From: Pseudomonas berkeleyensis | GTDB lineage: Bacteria > Pseudomonadota > Gammaproteobacteria > Pseudomonadales > Pseudomonadaceae | DNA length: 64,000 nt | Direction: 5' to 3' | Assembly: GCF_014109765.1 (NCBI RefSeq) | Contig: NZ_CP059139.1 | Coordinates: 2,422,001-2,486,000, forward strand | In this document: positions 16,135 to 25,061 of the stretch, piece by piece | Layout of the letters: each line of letters opens with the position of its first letter | Position numbering within the stretch: position 1 is the first letter of the stretch | Program-made: the position numbers and the translations under genes | The notes under the pieces: model-generated | Database searches by the model: none | Seen by the model: only the letters and a program-made list of their open reading frames with translations | What the model was told of the DNA's origin: nothing

Positions 16135-17884
16135 GCCCCAGGCTGACGGCCTGCCGGATCTCGCCAGCCTGGCGCGCCTGGCCAATGAGCTGTTCGCCGC
16201 CAAACCGGGCGAGGTGCCGCGTGCCGGCGGTGAGGCGCCCAGCCTGACCGCCCATGAAGCGCCGCAGACGGCGACTGCTCCGGCCGGCACCCTCGATGGT
16301 CTGGATCTGGGTTCGCCGCAGGCCTATACGGCGGCCATTCCACAGGTCTATCCGGGCGCCGCGATCGTGCAGCCGCCGGGTGCCGGTGGTGCGGCTGCAC
16401 CCTCTGGCTATTACTTCAGTGACCTGCCGGCACCCGGTGTCAGCGATTCTGCAACGCGCGAGGATCGCGTCGCTGCGCGCAGCGATGGCCTGCCGGGTGG
16501 CGACGAGCTGGCCCAGGTGCTGCAATCGCTGCTGGGCGAGCCGCGCAGCACGACACCGTCACCCACGCAAACGCAGACCGGAGCGGGGCAGTTCTACTTC
16601 CTCGATCAGGGTTCGGCACCGCGCCTGGAGAAGGCACCGCAGGCATCCGGCCAGCCACAGGCTAGCGGCAGCTTCGATGTCAACGCCGTGCGTCGTGACT
16701 TTCCCATCCTCCAGGAGCGGGTCAATGGCAAGCCGTTGGTGTGGTTCGACAATGCCGCCACCACGCAGAAGCCACGCCAGGTGATCGAGCGCATCAGCTA
16801 CTTCTACGAGCACGAGAACTCCAACATCCACCGCGCCGCGCACGAACTGGCGGCGCGTGCCACGGATGCCTACGAAGGTGCCAGGAGCACGGTGCGACGC
16901 TTTCTCGGTGCACGTTCGGAGGAGGAGATCATCTTCGTGCGTGGCGCCACCGAAGGCATCAACCTGATCGCCAACACCTTCGGTCGCAAGTTCATCGGTG
17001 CGGGGGACGAGATCATCGTTTCCCACCTGGAGCACCACGCCAACATCGTCCCCTGGCAACAGCTGGCGGCCGAAGTGGGCGCGAAGATCCGGGTGATTCC
17101 GGTGGACGACACGGGGCAGATCATTCTTGAGGAATACGCCAAGCTGCTCTGCCCGCGCACCAAGCTGGTCTCCATCACTCAGGTCTCCAACGCCCTGGGT
17201 ACGGTGACGCCGGTAGCCGAGATCATTGGCCTGGCGCATGCGGTGGGTGCCAAGGTATTGGTGGATGGCGCACAGTCGGTCTCGCACCTGCGGGTCAACG
17301 TGCAGGCGCTGGATGCCGATTTTCTGGTGTTCTCCGGACACAAGATCTTCGGCCCCACCGGTATCGGTGTGGTTTACGGCAAGCGCGAGCTGCTCGAGCA
17401 ACTGCCACCCTGGCAGGGCGGCGGCAACATGATCGCCGACGTCACCTTCGAGAAGACGGTGTATCAGGGGCCGCCTGCGCGTTTCGAGGCCGGCACCGGT
17501 AACATCGCCGATGCGGTGGGGCTGGGGGCGGCGTTGCAATACGTCGAGCGACTGGGGCTGGAGAACATCCAGCGCTACGAGCACGACCTGCTGGTCTACG
17601 CCACCCGTGGCCTGTCGGCCATTCCCGGGCTGCGCCTGATCGGTACCGCGGCGCACAAAGCCAGCGTGCTGTCCTTCGTGCTCGACGGCTACCGCACCGA
17701 GGAAGTCGGCGCCGTCCTCAACCGCGAGGGCATCGCCGTACGCTCCGGCCACCACTGCGCGCAGCCGATCCTGCGACGCTTTGGGGTCGAGGCTACGGTG
17801 CGACCGTCGTTGGCGTTCTACAACACCATTGGTGAAGTGGATCTGCTGGTCGATACCGTGCAGCGTCTGGCGCGCAGACGCTGA
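16109..17884 (+). CDS. Encapsulin-cargo cysteine desulfurase
   Basis: A 591-residue SufS-type cysteine desulfurase with an N-terminal extension of about 187 residues that is rich in Ala, Pro, Gly and Ser and probably disordered. The extension holds short aromatic motifs (GYYFSDLPAPG at 100-110, GQFYFLDQG at 160-168), as expected for shell-targeting segments of family 2A cargo. The catalytic part starts near FDVNAVRRDFPIL; PLP lysine is K412 in FSGHKIFGPTG and the active cysteine C550 in RSGHHCAQP. It converts cysteine to alanine and sulfane sulfur inside the shell. The 26-base overlap with srpI suggests coupled synthesis, with a terminator after the gene. Confidence 0.92.
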   Translation: MTTQLLTAEPQADGLPDLASLARLANELFAAKPGEVPRAGGEAPSLTAHEAPQTATAPAGTLDGLDLGSPQAYTAAIPQVYPGAAIVQPPGAGGAAAPSGYYFSDLPAPGVSDSATREDRVAARSDGLPGGDELAQVLQSLLGEPRSTTPSPTQTQTGAGQFYFLDQGSAPRLEKAPQASGQPQASGSFDVNAVRRDFPILQERVNGKPLVWFDNAATTQKPRQVIERISYFYEHENSNIHRAAHELAARATDAYEGARSTVRRFLGARSEEEIIFVRGATEGINLIANTFGRKFIGAGDEIIVSHLEHHANIVPWQQLAAEVGAKIRVIPVDDTGQIILEEYAKLLCPRTKLVSITQVSNALGTVTPVAEIIGLAHAVGAKVLVDGAQSVSHLRVNVQALDADFLVFSGHKIFGPTGIGVVYGKRELLEQLPPWQGGGNMIADVTFEKTVYQGPPARFEAGTGNIADAVGLGAALQYVERLGLENIQRYEHDLLVYATRGLSAIPGLRLIGTAAHKASVLSFVLDGYRTEEVGAVLNREGIAVRSGHHCAQPILRRFGVEATVRPSLAFYNTIGEVDLLVDTVQRLARRR

Positions 17885-17901
17885 ACCCTCAGCCATGAAC
17901 G

Positions 17902-17934
17902 AGCCCCCGGTCGCGAGGCCGGGGGCTTTCGTTT
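17902..17934 (+). terminator. Rho-independent terminator after the encapsulin operon
   Basis: AGCCCCCGG and CCGGGGGCT form a 9-bp GC stem followed by TTCGTTT, 20 bases after the desulfurase stop. Confidence 0.85.
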
Positions 17935-18387
17935 GTGCATGGGCACCGTCAGAAGCCTGGCGGCTATCGGCTACAAGCTGCCACGCCATGGGCGTGCATT
18001 TCGACCTGTAGCGGACCACCGAGAGATGATCCGCGCTGTGAAGTGCAGAGCAGTACCCCGAGGACGCCCAGGAGTAGGGCGCTCAGGTTAATGCCGGTCA
18101 GTTAAGCGTCAGGATAAGGTTACGTAGGGTGCGCCGTGCGCACCAATGGTCGTGGCGCCAGCATTTCGGTACGCACGGCCTGGGCGACCCCGCGACACCC
18201 TACAAAGGCTATGCGTGCCAGACACTACGTTTTATCTGATCGGTATTAGGCGCTCAGATGGTTTTTCTTTCAGCCCTTCCTTGCAGCGAGTCTGTGCCCA
18301 GGCCTCACCGAAGGCACATGTCCGAATTTAGTTGTGCTAAGCAACTTATTGGTTGTAACGTGCATCCATTATTGCGGAGGCCTTGGC
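17935..18387. other. Gap with a REP-like pair (18124-18203)
   Basis: No gene is evident. GTAGGGTGCGCCGTGCGCACC at 18124 has a degenerate inverse ending ACACCCTAC at 18203. The remainder is featureless, with a GGAGG ribosome site directly before the next gene at 18388. Confidence 0.5.
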
Positions 18388-19329
18388 ATGCACGCTGATA
18401 AGTACCTGGTTGAAGAAATTCGCGCGATCTCTCGAACAATGGTTCGCGAGCTTGGATTCATGGGGGGAGACTTTGCAGGAACCGACCTCTCGCCGTCAGC
18501 CGTGCATGCCCTGATCGAGATCGAGCAAGGAGAGATCACGGCGCGTGATCTCGGTGCTCGGCTTCGACTCGAAAAGTCGAGCGTGAGCCGTATGCTGAGC
18601 AAGCTGGTGGCGTCCGGTGAGCTGCAGGAGACGCCGGGGAAGGACGATGGCCGCGTCAAGATGCTCTCTCTGACCGCTGCGGGTAAGCAGCGTGTGGCGG
18701 CAATCCACGACTTCGCCCGCGCTCAGGTCATTGCCGCTCTGGAGCGTTTGAAACCTGGCCAGGGCCAGCTTGTACTCGAAGGCATGCGGCTTTATACCCA
18801 GGCGCTCGATATCACGTCGGGCCACCCTGATCGTTCACTCAATATCGAGATCGTGCAGGGATACCGACCAGGCATCATCGCCCGTATCACGGACATGCAT
18901 GCGCTGTATTACTCACGCGAGTCAGGTTTCGGCCAGCGCTTCGAGTCCGTAGTGGCGAGCGGGCTCGCCGAGTTTTGCAATCGCCTGGAAAACCCAGGAA
19001 ATGCCATCTGGACGGCGTGTCTCGATGGTCAGATCGTAGGTTCCGTGGCCATCGATGGCCAGGACATGGGCGAGAACGTAGCGCATTTGCGCTGGTTCAT
19101 TCTCTCCGATGAGGCCCGTGGCGGTGGGGTGGGGAAAAAGCTGCTGGACGCGGCCCTGTCGTTCGTCGATGAACGGAATTTCACTGAAACGCACCTATGG
19201 ACCTTCTCCGGACTGCACGCCGCACGCCATCTCTATGAAACACGCAACTTCGTACTGGCAGAGGAGCGGCCAGGCGCGCAATGGGGCAAGGAAGTCCTGG
19301 AGCAGCGTTTTGTCAGGCCTAGGCCATGA
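18388..19329 (+). CDS. MarR-GNAT fusion protein
   Basis: A 313-residue fusion of an N-terminal MarR-type winged helix (residues about 1-145: LSPSAVHALIEIEQGEITARDLG, RLEKSSVSRMLSKLVASGELQE, wing DDGRVKMLSLT) and a C-terminal GNAT acetyltransferase (about 155-305, acetyl-CoA loop DEARGGGVGKKLL, then LYETRNFVLAEE). The ATG at 18388 has GGAGG ten bases upstream; a longer frame from 18334 lacks such a site. Such fusions are common in Proteobacteria and presumably regulate and modify within one polypeptide; the target is unknown. Codon use is less GC-biased than in the sulfur operons, marking the start of an accessory stretch. Confidence 0.88.
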   Translation: MHADKYLVEEIRAISRTMVRELGFMGGDFAGTDLSPSAVHALIEIEQGEITARDLGARLRLEKSSVSRMLSKLVASGELQETPGKDDGRVKMLSLTAAGKQRVAAIHDFARAQVIAALERLKPGQGQLVLEGMRLYTQALDITSGHPDRSLNIEIVQGYRPGIIARITDMHALYYSRESGFGQRFESVVASGLAEFCNRLENPGNAIWTACLDGQIVGSVAIDGQDMGENVAHLRWFILSDEARGGGVGKKLLDAALSFVDERNFTETHLWTFSGLHAARHLYETRNFVLAEERPGAQWGKEVLEQRFVRPRP

Positions 19330-19366
19330 CTGTAGGGCTCCATTGCTCAGGTTTTCCGCTACCTGA

Positions 19367-19588
19367 GCATTCCCCGCAAGCTGGTTGACGGTGTTCGTGA
19401 CTGGCGGTTTTTTACTGAGTTACTGGCTGCGCGCCAGCTACGGCGGTTCGATGGTACTCAGCGACGGCTCCGAGAAACTAATCCTCGGCATCAACTTGGG
19501 ACTTTTCGCCTACACCCTCGTCATCCTCATGGCTATTGTCGCGGTGGCCATGGATCGTCGGGGTCGGTTGGTAGGAGCGTCTTGTTAG
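19367..19588 (+). pseudogene. Possible remnant of a small membrane protein gene
   Basis: An open stretch after a stop at 19364 encodes about 73 residues with two hydrophobic segments (TVFVTGGFLLSYWL and GINLGLFAYTLVILMAIVAVAM) and a basic end (DRRGR). No ATG start or convincing ribosome site precedes it; a TTG at 19385 is the nearest. It may be the 3' remnant of a membrane protein gene or simply spurious. I do not recognise a family. Confidence 0.25.
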
Positions 19589-20069
19589 AGGCGGCCGCTT
19601 TCGGAAAAAGCAGTGCCGCCTTCATACCCGGTTGTAGCTGTGAGCTGTTTGTGTGACTAGGCAGTGCCCTGCCAGAGGCCGCGTGTGACAACGGCCGACC
19701 ATCTGCCAGTAGCTGCCCGCCACGACTGGCTGTATCGGCCAGAAGCGGACGTCCATCAGCACTCCATTTTGAGGTTCAACGGAAGCCCGAAACGAGGCGA
19801 CTATGCTCAGAGACCTTGAGGTTGGCTGAATTGATCAACCCAGAGATTTGCAGCGAGATGTCAAGACCTTCCAACGCCAGATCAATACTGGGGCTAGCCA
19901 CTTTTGACCAGTGCGCTCACAAGAAAGCCTTTGTTCAATCATGAGCGCCTACGCCGAGCTCATAGAAAAGCCATTTAACCATCTCGACGGTAGAGTGCTT
20001 TGTGCTGTAAGCGCTTGGAGCAGGGGACGATGCCCTAGGCTGTTCATGGTCGTCGTCCCCTCAGGCGCT
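19589..20069. other. Gene-free accessory stretch
   Basis: About 480 bases of mixed composition with no convincing open frame, repeat or RNA gene. It separates the MarR-GNAT gene from the OLD nuclease and marks the change to lower-GC DNA. Confidence 0.4.
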
Positions 20070-21812
20070 CTAGCCGACCTCATCCAGCTCTTCAATCGCT
20101 GTCCACTCAAGGCAATTAACCGGTTTTGGCTTAGAGGCGTCTAGCAGATAATCCAATAGCGCCTTCACCTTCTCTGCAGACTCTGCATCGTTTTGGATAC
20201 GGACAAAAGCTCGATATGGCTTCTCGTCCTTGGACTCTTTTCCGAACAACGCCGTCTCAAAGCAGGTACGACACGCAACAAGCCTGACGCGTCCTTCTGC
20301 GTTGTCGAGCTTTAGCACGGAGGCGATGGTTCCATTCATTCCCCAAGCTGGATTGCCTTTACCTGCTGCCGTGAGTGGAGAATCGGTATCGTGAAGGATC
20401 GTAAACTGCTTGGAGAACTGCAGGAGGACTTTCGCTAAGGACGGGATAATCCCCTTGCCACGAGCCCGGATGATCTGGACGTCCTTATACTCGTCAACGT
20501 ATATGTCCCTGATGATGGAGAAGGCCGTGTACTCGGTATCGCCTTCAACAATGATCTGCCGCCCACCGAAGAAAAACTCGTTCACGTAGGGATCACATAC
20601 GTTGAGCATCTTGAGGTTTTTCTTATCGTCATCGTCCAGCTTGGCGCGGGTAGGTCTGTACAGGGTAGTACTTTCCACCTCGTTACCTTCGCCACGGTAC
20701 ACGCGAATAATGGTGGTATTGTCCTTGGACAGATCGATGAAGATTGGTGAGTGCGAAGTAATCATCACCTGCCAGTTGCCTGTCTGAGGCAGATCGTAAA
20801 GCACTGCTCTGGCCTCCCGGATGGCCGAGGGATGAAGGCAAATCTCAGGTTCATCCAGCAGCAAGACGTGCGGCCTTGTCCCCTCGCGATCCTTCGCCTC
20901 CGACAGGTATTTCAAGGCTGCCCAGAGCAAGGTTCGACGGGCACCACTACCTTGGTTGGCAATGCCTGACAGGTAACCATCTTTTGGGCCCATCAACAGA
21001 TCGGCAGTGGTTTTGAATGGGGTGTAGGCCTTTTCGATGTCCAACTCAGGTTTGGCATCAAACTTCACATGGTGGTTCGGGAACAGGCGGTCGAGATACT
21101 TGGTGATCTCAGACTCGATGGAGGCAACCTCTGCCTCAGTCGCTTCCACAGCTTTTGTCTGGAGCAATTTGATCTTCTCAATCACAAGTTCGTAGTCAGA
21201 TAACGCCTGAGCGGGATCCGACTTGATCTGTTGAACACGCTCTTTAAGCAAGGAGCTGATTAGGTTGATGATCTCATTCGCTTGAGCGTCGGGTGAAGCA
21301 AACGCGTCGATGCGATGTGGGCGTGGGCGTTTGGCGTTGGCCACGTTTGGAGCTCCCCACGGCACTTGGGCATCCCAATCCCCCTTCTGCACATCGAAGC
21401 CCTGTCGCATCGGATCTTTGGTTGGACTATCCCAGATCCAGCGTTCGCGGATCAGGAATTCTCCGTTGGCCTGGACACCAAGCCAGCGTTCCCCTGGCGC
21501 ATCACTGAACACGATGGTTTGAAGCTCAATGGTCGGAAGCGCTTCCCTCTCTACTATGCCATTTGGGAAGTCGTTGATGTTCAGCTTGCCGGCAGACGAC
21601 CCGTGAGACATCACGATTTCGTAGGCTCGCAAGATGCTACTTTTTCCGGCGTTATTGGCGCCAACTAACACAACTATGTCATCCAGTTCGATCTCAACTG
21701 GAGTTGAGCCGATTGAACGAAAATTCTGAATGATGAGTTTATGTAGTCTTGGACGAGGGGTGCCCTCTTCAATCAGCGAAACAACTTCGGATACTGCTGA
21801 CTTCTTAGCCAT
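20070..21812 (-). CDS. OLD-family ATP-dependent nuclease
   Basis: A 580-residue protein with an N-terminal SMC/ABC-type ATPase (Walker A GANNAGKSS at about 51-59 after LIIQNFRSIG, an ABC-signature-like region at NQGSGARRTLLWAALKYL and Walker B HVLLLDEPEICLHP) and a C-terminal TOPRIM nuclease domain (IIVEGDTEYTAFS, later ILHDTDSPL). This is the layout of overcoming-lysogenization-defect (OLD) nucleases, several of which act in phage defence. No UvrD-like helicase partner (as in Gabija) or reverse transcriptase lies beside it, so it looks like a stand-alone class 1 OLD. Base composition is lower in GC than the surroundings, which suggests horizontal transfer. Confidence 0.85.
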   Translation of the reverse strand: MAKKSAVSEVVSLIEEGTPRPRLHKLIIQNFRSIGSTPVEIELDDIVVLVGANNAGKSSILRAYEIVMSHGSSAGKLNINDFPNGIVEREALPTIELQTIVFSDAPGERWLGVQANGEFLIRERWIWDSPTKDPMRQGFDVQKGDWDAQVPWGAPNVANAKRPRPHRIDAFASPDAQANEIINLISSLLKERVQQIKSDPAQALSDYELVIEKIKLLQTKAVEATEAEVASIESEITKYLDRLFPNHHVKFDAKPELDIEKAYTPFKTTADLLMGPKDGYLSGIANQGSGARRTLLWAALKYLSEAKDREGTRPHVLLLDEPEICLHPSAIREARAVLYDLPQTGNWQVMITSHSPIFIDLSKDNTTIIRVYRGEGNEVESTTLYRPTRAKLDDDDKKNLKMLNVCDPYVNEFFFGGRQIIVEGDTEYTAFSIIRDIYVDEYKDVQIIRARGKGIIPSLAKVLLQFSKQFTILHDTDSPLTAAGKGNPAWGMNGTIASVLKLDNAEGRVRLVACRTCFETALFGKESKDEKPYRAFVRIQNDAESAEKVKALLDYLLDASKPKPVNCLEWTAIEELDEVG

Positions 21813-22100
21813 AGAAAAATCCCTGTCATTGTAATTCGAGCATCCAAGAATAGAGAGCTCCAGACGAAGGTGATATCTTTGTCGCGGCAGAAAGTCAATA
21901 TGCCATCATTGCGATTGTTTTCAGCTGTGGAAATCGATAGCGAAATGCTAAAGAAAAGAGCGAATAATGGGGCGGATTCCGGCTGACCGCTCCTGGCCAG
22001 GAGCAGCCACAAAACTACAGGTAACGCCTTATCCGATAGTTTTGTGGCCTAGCGTTGAAAAAACTTACTCTTTCATCAGTAGTCGATTGCGGCACTGTGC

Positions 22101-22994
22101 CTATTTCTTAGCTATCGCGGCTTTCGCACAGTCTTCAGAGAACTTTTCCTTTTCTTGTTCATTATCAATGAACTCTGCAATCTTGATGCAGTTCGCGAGA
22201 AATTGGCCTATCGCGAGTCCTCTGCCTTCCTCTGCTATTCCTTCGGTTAAGTTTTGTGCTGCAACACCTGTTGAGAACATCTTGCCTAATTTGTTAGTTA
22301 TTGAGTTAGAGTTACCTCCAGTCGAAGAGCCAAAACTTCCATATACAGACATTGCGTCGCGACGGGTCACATATAATGACTCGGCCAATTCATCTTTGGC
22401 GCCCTGAACAGCCCCTTTGGCTTGATCATATTTTTTCTGCGCTTCGCCTTGAGCTTCTTTCATTGTACTTATTACGTCTGCCGGAATTGGATTGCCAGCA
22501 TCAGCAGATTGCTTAATCCTTTCAGCAGTAACCGGACTGAAACTCTTACTATTTTCGACAAAAATCCTTGCTTGATCCTTGTCAATGGCGAACTTAGTGT
22601 CGTATTCATTGATCGCATCATTTTCAGCCTTGATGGTTGCCAAGGCTGTGGCCGCTGCAGCCTCGTTTGAAAGCGCCTCCCGCAGCTTATCTACTCTTAT
22701 CCTTTGTATTTCCGACTCATCTTTTTCTTCAGCCCTCCCATCTCCTTTCCCATAGGATGCGGTAATCGGAATTATATCTTTTCCGCCATCCTCACTCTTT
22801 TTCGAAACAGCTACGGGGACATATGCAGCGTCTACGTTCTTGAAGCCCAAATTCATAGTTACGCCAGTAGACTCTGTGGTGGGGGCCGAGATATCCACCC
22901 CAAAAACTTGCTTGGATGTATACATCAGTGGTGCTTGTTGCAAGGGCGCACAACCGGCAATAATGGTCAATGACACGAATATAGTATTTTTCAT
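22101..22994 (-). CDS. Unknown lipoprotein with coiled-coil region
   Basis: I do not recognise a family. The 297 residues begin with a lipoprotein signal (FVSLTIIAGC, lipid-modified Cys15 expected), followed by a beta-rich segment and a long charged helical stretch (residues about 85-200, many Ala, Glu, Lys and Asp) that could form coiled coils. The C-terminus KEKFSEDCAKAAIAKK adds a second cysteine. It follows the smaller lipoprotein gene with one base between stop and start (TGATATG), so the pair is cotranscribed. GC content is low compared with the sulfur operons. An envelope or defence-island role is possible but not shown. Confidence 0.7.
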   Translation of the reverse strand: MKNTIFVSLTIIAGCAPLQQAPLMYTSKQVFGVDISAPTTESTGVTMNLGFKNVDAAYVPVAVSKKSEDGGKDIIPITASYGKGDGRAEEKDESEIQRIRVDKLREALSNEAAAATALATIKAENDAINEYDTKFAIDKDQARIFVENSKSFSPVTAERIKQSADAGNPIPADVISTMKEAQGEAQKKYDQAKGAVQGAKDELAESLYVTRRDAMSVYGSFGSSTGGNSNSITNKLGKMFSTGVAAQNLTEGIAEEGRGLAIGQFLANCIKIAEFIDNEQEKEKFSEDCAKAAIAKK

Positions 22995-22995
22995 A

Positions 22996-23349
22996 TCAGT
23001 TCCTGCTATGTGTCAGGCAGATTTTATCGGGGTTGATGTTAGATTTTTCTAGATAAGAAACCAGCTCATCAGACTGAGTGTGATTATTTGTAAAAATGAC
23101 AACCGAACACGTACCAGATGGAATTTGCGCATATACTTGTTGGACATATCCAAGAGATGCCCCGCCAGGGCTGGTAATTAACCCAATGCCAGTGATATCA
23201 AAGTATACAGCTCCATTACTTGGTTCTAATAAATAAATTGGGAGCCCAGCGTAACGACTAACTTTTATGCCTTTATCATAGATATTGATAACTGTGCATC
23301 CGTCTAGGGCGCAAAGCATAGAGATAAGTAACATGCGCAAGGGTTTCAC
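22996..23349 (-). CDS. Unknown small lipoprotein
   Basis: A 117-residue protein with a lipoprotein signal ending ALDGC (Cys18) and a mature part that is mostly predicted beta (YAGLPIYLLEPSNGAVYFDITGIGLITSP). Two further cysteines (SGTCSVV and DKICLTH) could form a periplasmic disulfide. It immediately precedes the 297-residue lipoprotein gene, one base apart, so both are probably made together. I do not recognise the family and propose no function. Confidence 0.65.
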   Translation of the reverse strand: MKPLRMLLISMLCALDGCTVINIYDKGIKVSRYAGLPIYLLEPSNGAVYFDITGIGLITSPGGASLGYVQQVYAQIPSGTCSVVIFTNNHTQSDELVSYLEKSNINPDKICLTHSRN

Positions 23350-23702
23350 CTGAAATTCTTCCTTGAATAACTGGATCGCTCTGGATAGCTGGATATATTG
23401 AGTAATAGACTAGGTTTTGCGTATGTCAAGCTGATATCAGCACCTGGCAGGGCGTTAACAAGTAGGTATTCACCGTATGCTTGCGATAGATTGCGGTGCG
23501 CGGAAATTAGGACATAAGGATAAAGGGACGAATTTATTTATAAGCTAGACCGTTCGCTTCTGGCCGGTAGCTTCCTGTCGTTACCGGCTGCTATCGGACA
23601 ACAGCAGCCGATGGTCAGGAGATTTCAGTTCGGCCGCGTTACGGTTTTGACAGTAAAAACAAGCGCTCAAAAGCTACCGCCGCGCCCTTTGCCTTGCGCT
23701 TA
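23350..23702. other. Gene-free gap at the right edge of the accessory stretch
   Basis: About 350 bases with no convincing gene, repeat array or RNA. The left part presumably holds the promoter of the lipoprotein pair (minus strand). Composition rises back to high GC towards the LysR gene. Confidence 0.4.
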
Positions 23703-24632
23703 TCATCGATGGGACTCGGAACAGGGCTGATCGAACAGGTTGCGATCCAATAGACAGTCGATGAAGGCCCCCAGGGCGGCTGGCCGGTGTTGCCTGTTCG
23801 GGTAATAGAGGAACAGCCCTGGACGCGAGATCGACCAGTCAGCAAGGACCTGGATCAGTCGTCCCTGGGCCAGAAGCTCACCCACGGCTTCTCTCTCGAA
23901 ATGATAGGCAATGCCGAGCCCTTGTAGAGCGGCAGCGATGCCGATGTCGGGGTGATTGGTGACGACGGGGCCGTCGACTGCCACTTCCAGGGGCTGCCCT
24001 CGCTCCTGAAATTCCCAGCGATAAGGTCTGCCGTCCATCTGCAGTCGCCAGTTGATGCAGGCATGATCCTGCAACTCGGCAGGTGACTGGGGTGTGCCTC
24101 GATGTGCGAGGTAGTCCGGAGATGCCACGGCGACCATGTTCAGATCCGGGGTGAGGCGGACGGCCACCATGTCCTTCTCAAGCCGGCCACCCATACGGAT
24201 GCCCGCATCAAAACGGCCAAGCACGATATCGGCCAGTGCATCGTCGACCACGATGTCGAGCAGCACATCAGGGTATGCCTGGTGGAAGCGTGCCAGCCGG
24301 GGGGCGATGAGGGTTCTGGCGGCGATCCCTGGCGTATTGATGCGCAACGTTCCGCTTATTTGTCCTGTCGCCTCACTGGCTTCAGCGACGGCAACAGCCA
24401 TCTCTCGAAACAAGGGGGCAATGCGGTTGTAGAGCTGTTCGCCACTGGTCGAGGGCGCGACGCTGCGGGTGGTGCGATTGAGCAGGCGTGTGCCAAGGCG
24501 AGTTTCGAGTTGCCGAATGGTCTGGCTGAGCGCGGAGGGTGAGAGACCCAGATGCTCTGCCGCGCGGGCGAAGCTTTGGCGCTCGACGATGGCCACGAAG
24601 GCTTTTAGCTCAGCAAATTCGGATCCGCGCAT
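23703..24632 (-). CDS. LysR-family regulator
   Basis: A 309-residue LysR-type regulator: N-terminal HTH (ELKAFVAIVERQSFARAAEHLGLSPSALSQTIRQLETRLG) and an effector domain from about residue 90 (GTLRINTPGIAARTLIAPRL). It belongs to the CrgA-like subgroup that often controls a divergent oxidoreductase. It diverges from the SnoaL-like/SDR pair at 24735-25840 over a 102-base gap and probably regulates it. No link to sulfur metabolism is visible. Confidence 0.88.
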   Translation of the reverse strand: MRGSEFAELKAFVAIVERQSFARAAEHLGLSPSALSQTIRQLETRLGTRLLNRTTRSVAPSTSGEQLYNRIAPLFREMAVAVAEASEATGQISGTLRINTPGIAARTLIAPRLARFHQAYPDVLLDIVVDDALADIVLGRFDAGIRMGGRLEKDMVAVRLTPDLNMVAVASPDYLAHRGTPQSPAELQDHACINWRLQMDGRPYRWEFQERGQPLEVAVDGPVVTNHPDIGIAAALQGLGIAYHFEREAVGELLAQGRLIQVLADWSISRPGLFLYYPNRQHRPAALGAFIDCLLDRNLFDQPCSESHR

Positions 24633-24734
24633 TGTGCATTTTTCTCTACATAACTAATGCTGATTCTAGGCGATTCAGTTAATTCTGTCCGATACGCATC
24701 CTAGGGCTGTCACCGACCCTATGGAGCCGACAAC

Positions 24735-25061
24735 ATGCCTAGCTTGACCCTGCCCGAGCCCATCGCTGCGTACTTCGCCGCCGAACACAACCCTGAAGCC
24801 CTGGTGCATTGCTTCACGGCGCAAGCCGTGATGAAGGACGACGGTCACACCTACACGGGTATCAACGCCATCAAGGCCTTTATGGCCGAGGCGTCGGCCA
24901 AGTACAGCGCGACGAGCGTGCCCTTTGCCATTGAGCAAGAGGACGGATTGCAGCTCGTCCGCGCCAACGTCAGCGGCAACTTCCCAGGCAGCCCGATCGT
25001 TCTGTCGTACCGCTTTCGTCTTGAACGCGGCCTGATCGCATCACTGGAGATCACGGCATGA
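24735..25061 (+). CDS. SnoaL/NTF2-like protein
   Basis: A 108-residue cone-shaped NTF2-fold protein of the SnoaL-like group (PEPIAAYFAAEHNPEALVHCFTAQAVMKDDGHTYTG at the N-terminus, later SYRFRLERGLIASLEI). Such proteins are small cyclases, isomerases or binding proteins; the reaction here is unknown. It overlaps the SDR gene by four bases (ATGA) and is divergent from the LysR gene, a common three-gene arrangement in Pseudomonas. Confidence 0.8.
   Translation: MPSLTLPEPIAAYFAAEHNPEALVHCFTAQAVMKDDGHTYTGINAIKAFMAEASAKYSATSVPFAIEQEDGLQLVRANVSGNFPGSPIVLSYRFRLERGLIASLEITA

Noticed and set aside
13524..17884. Calling the encapsulin operon a wholly new system
   Set aside because: Family 2A encapsulins with cysteine desulfurase cargo are already described; only the genomic context here is notable.
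20070..21812. Gabija (GajA) assignment for the OLD nuclease
   Set aside because: No UvrD-like GajB helicase gene lies next to it, so a stand-alone OLD nuclease is the safer call.
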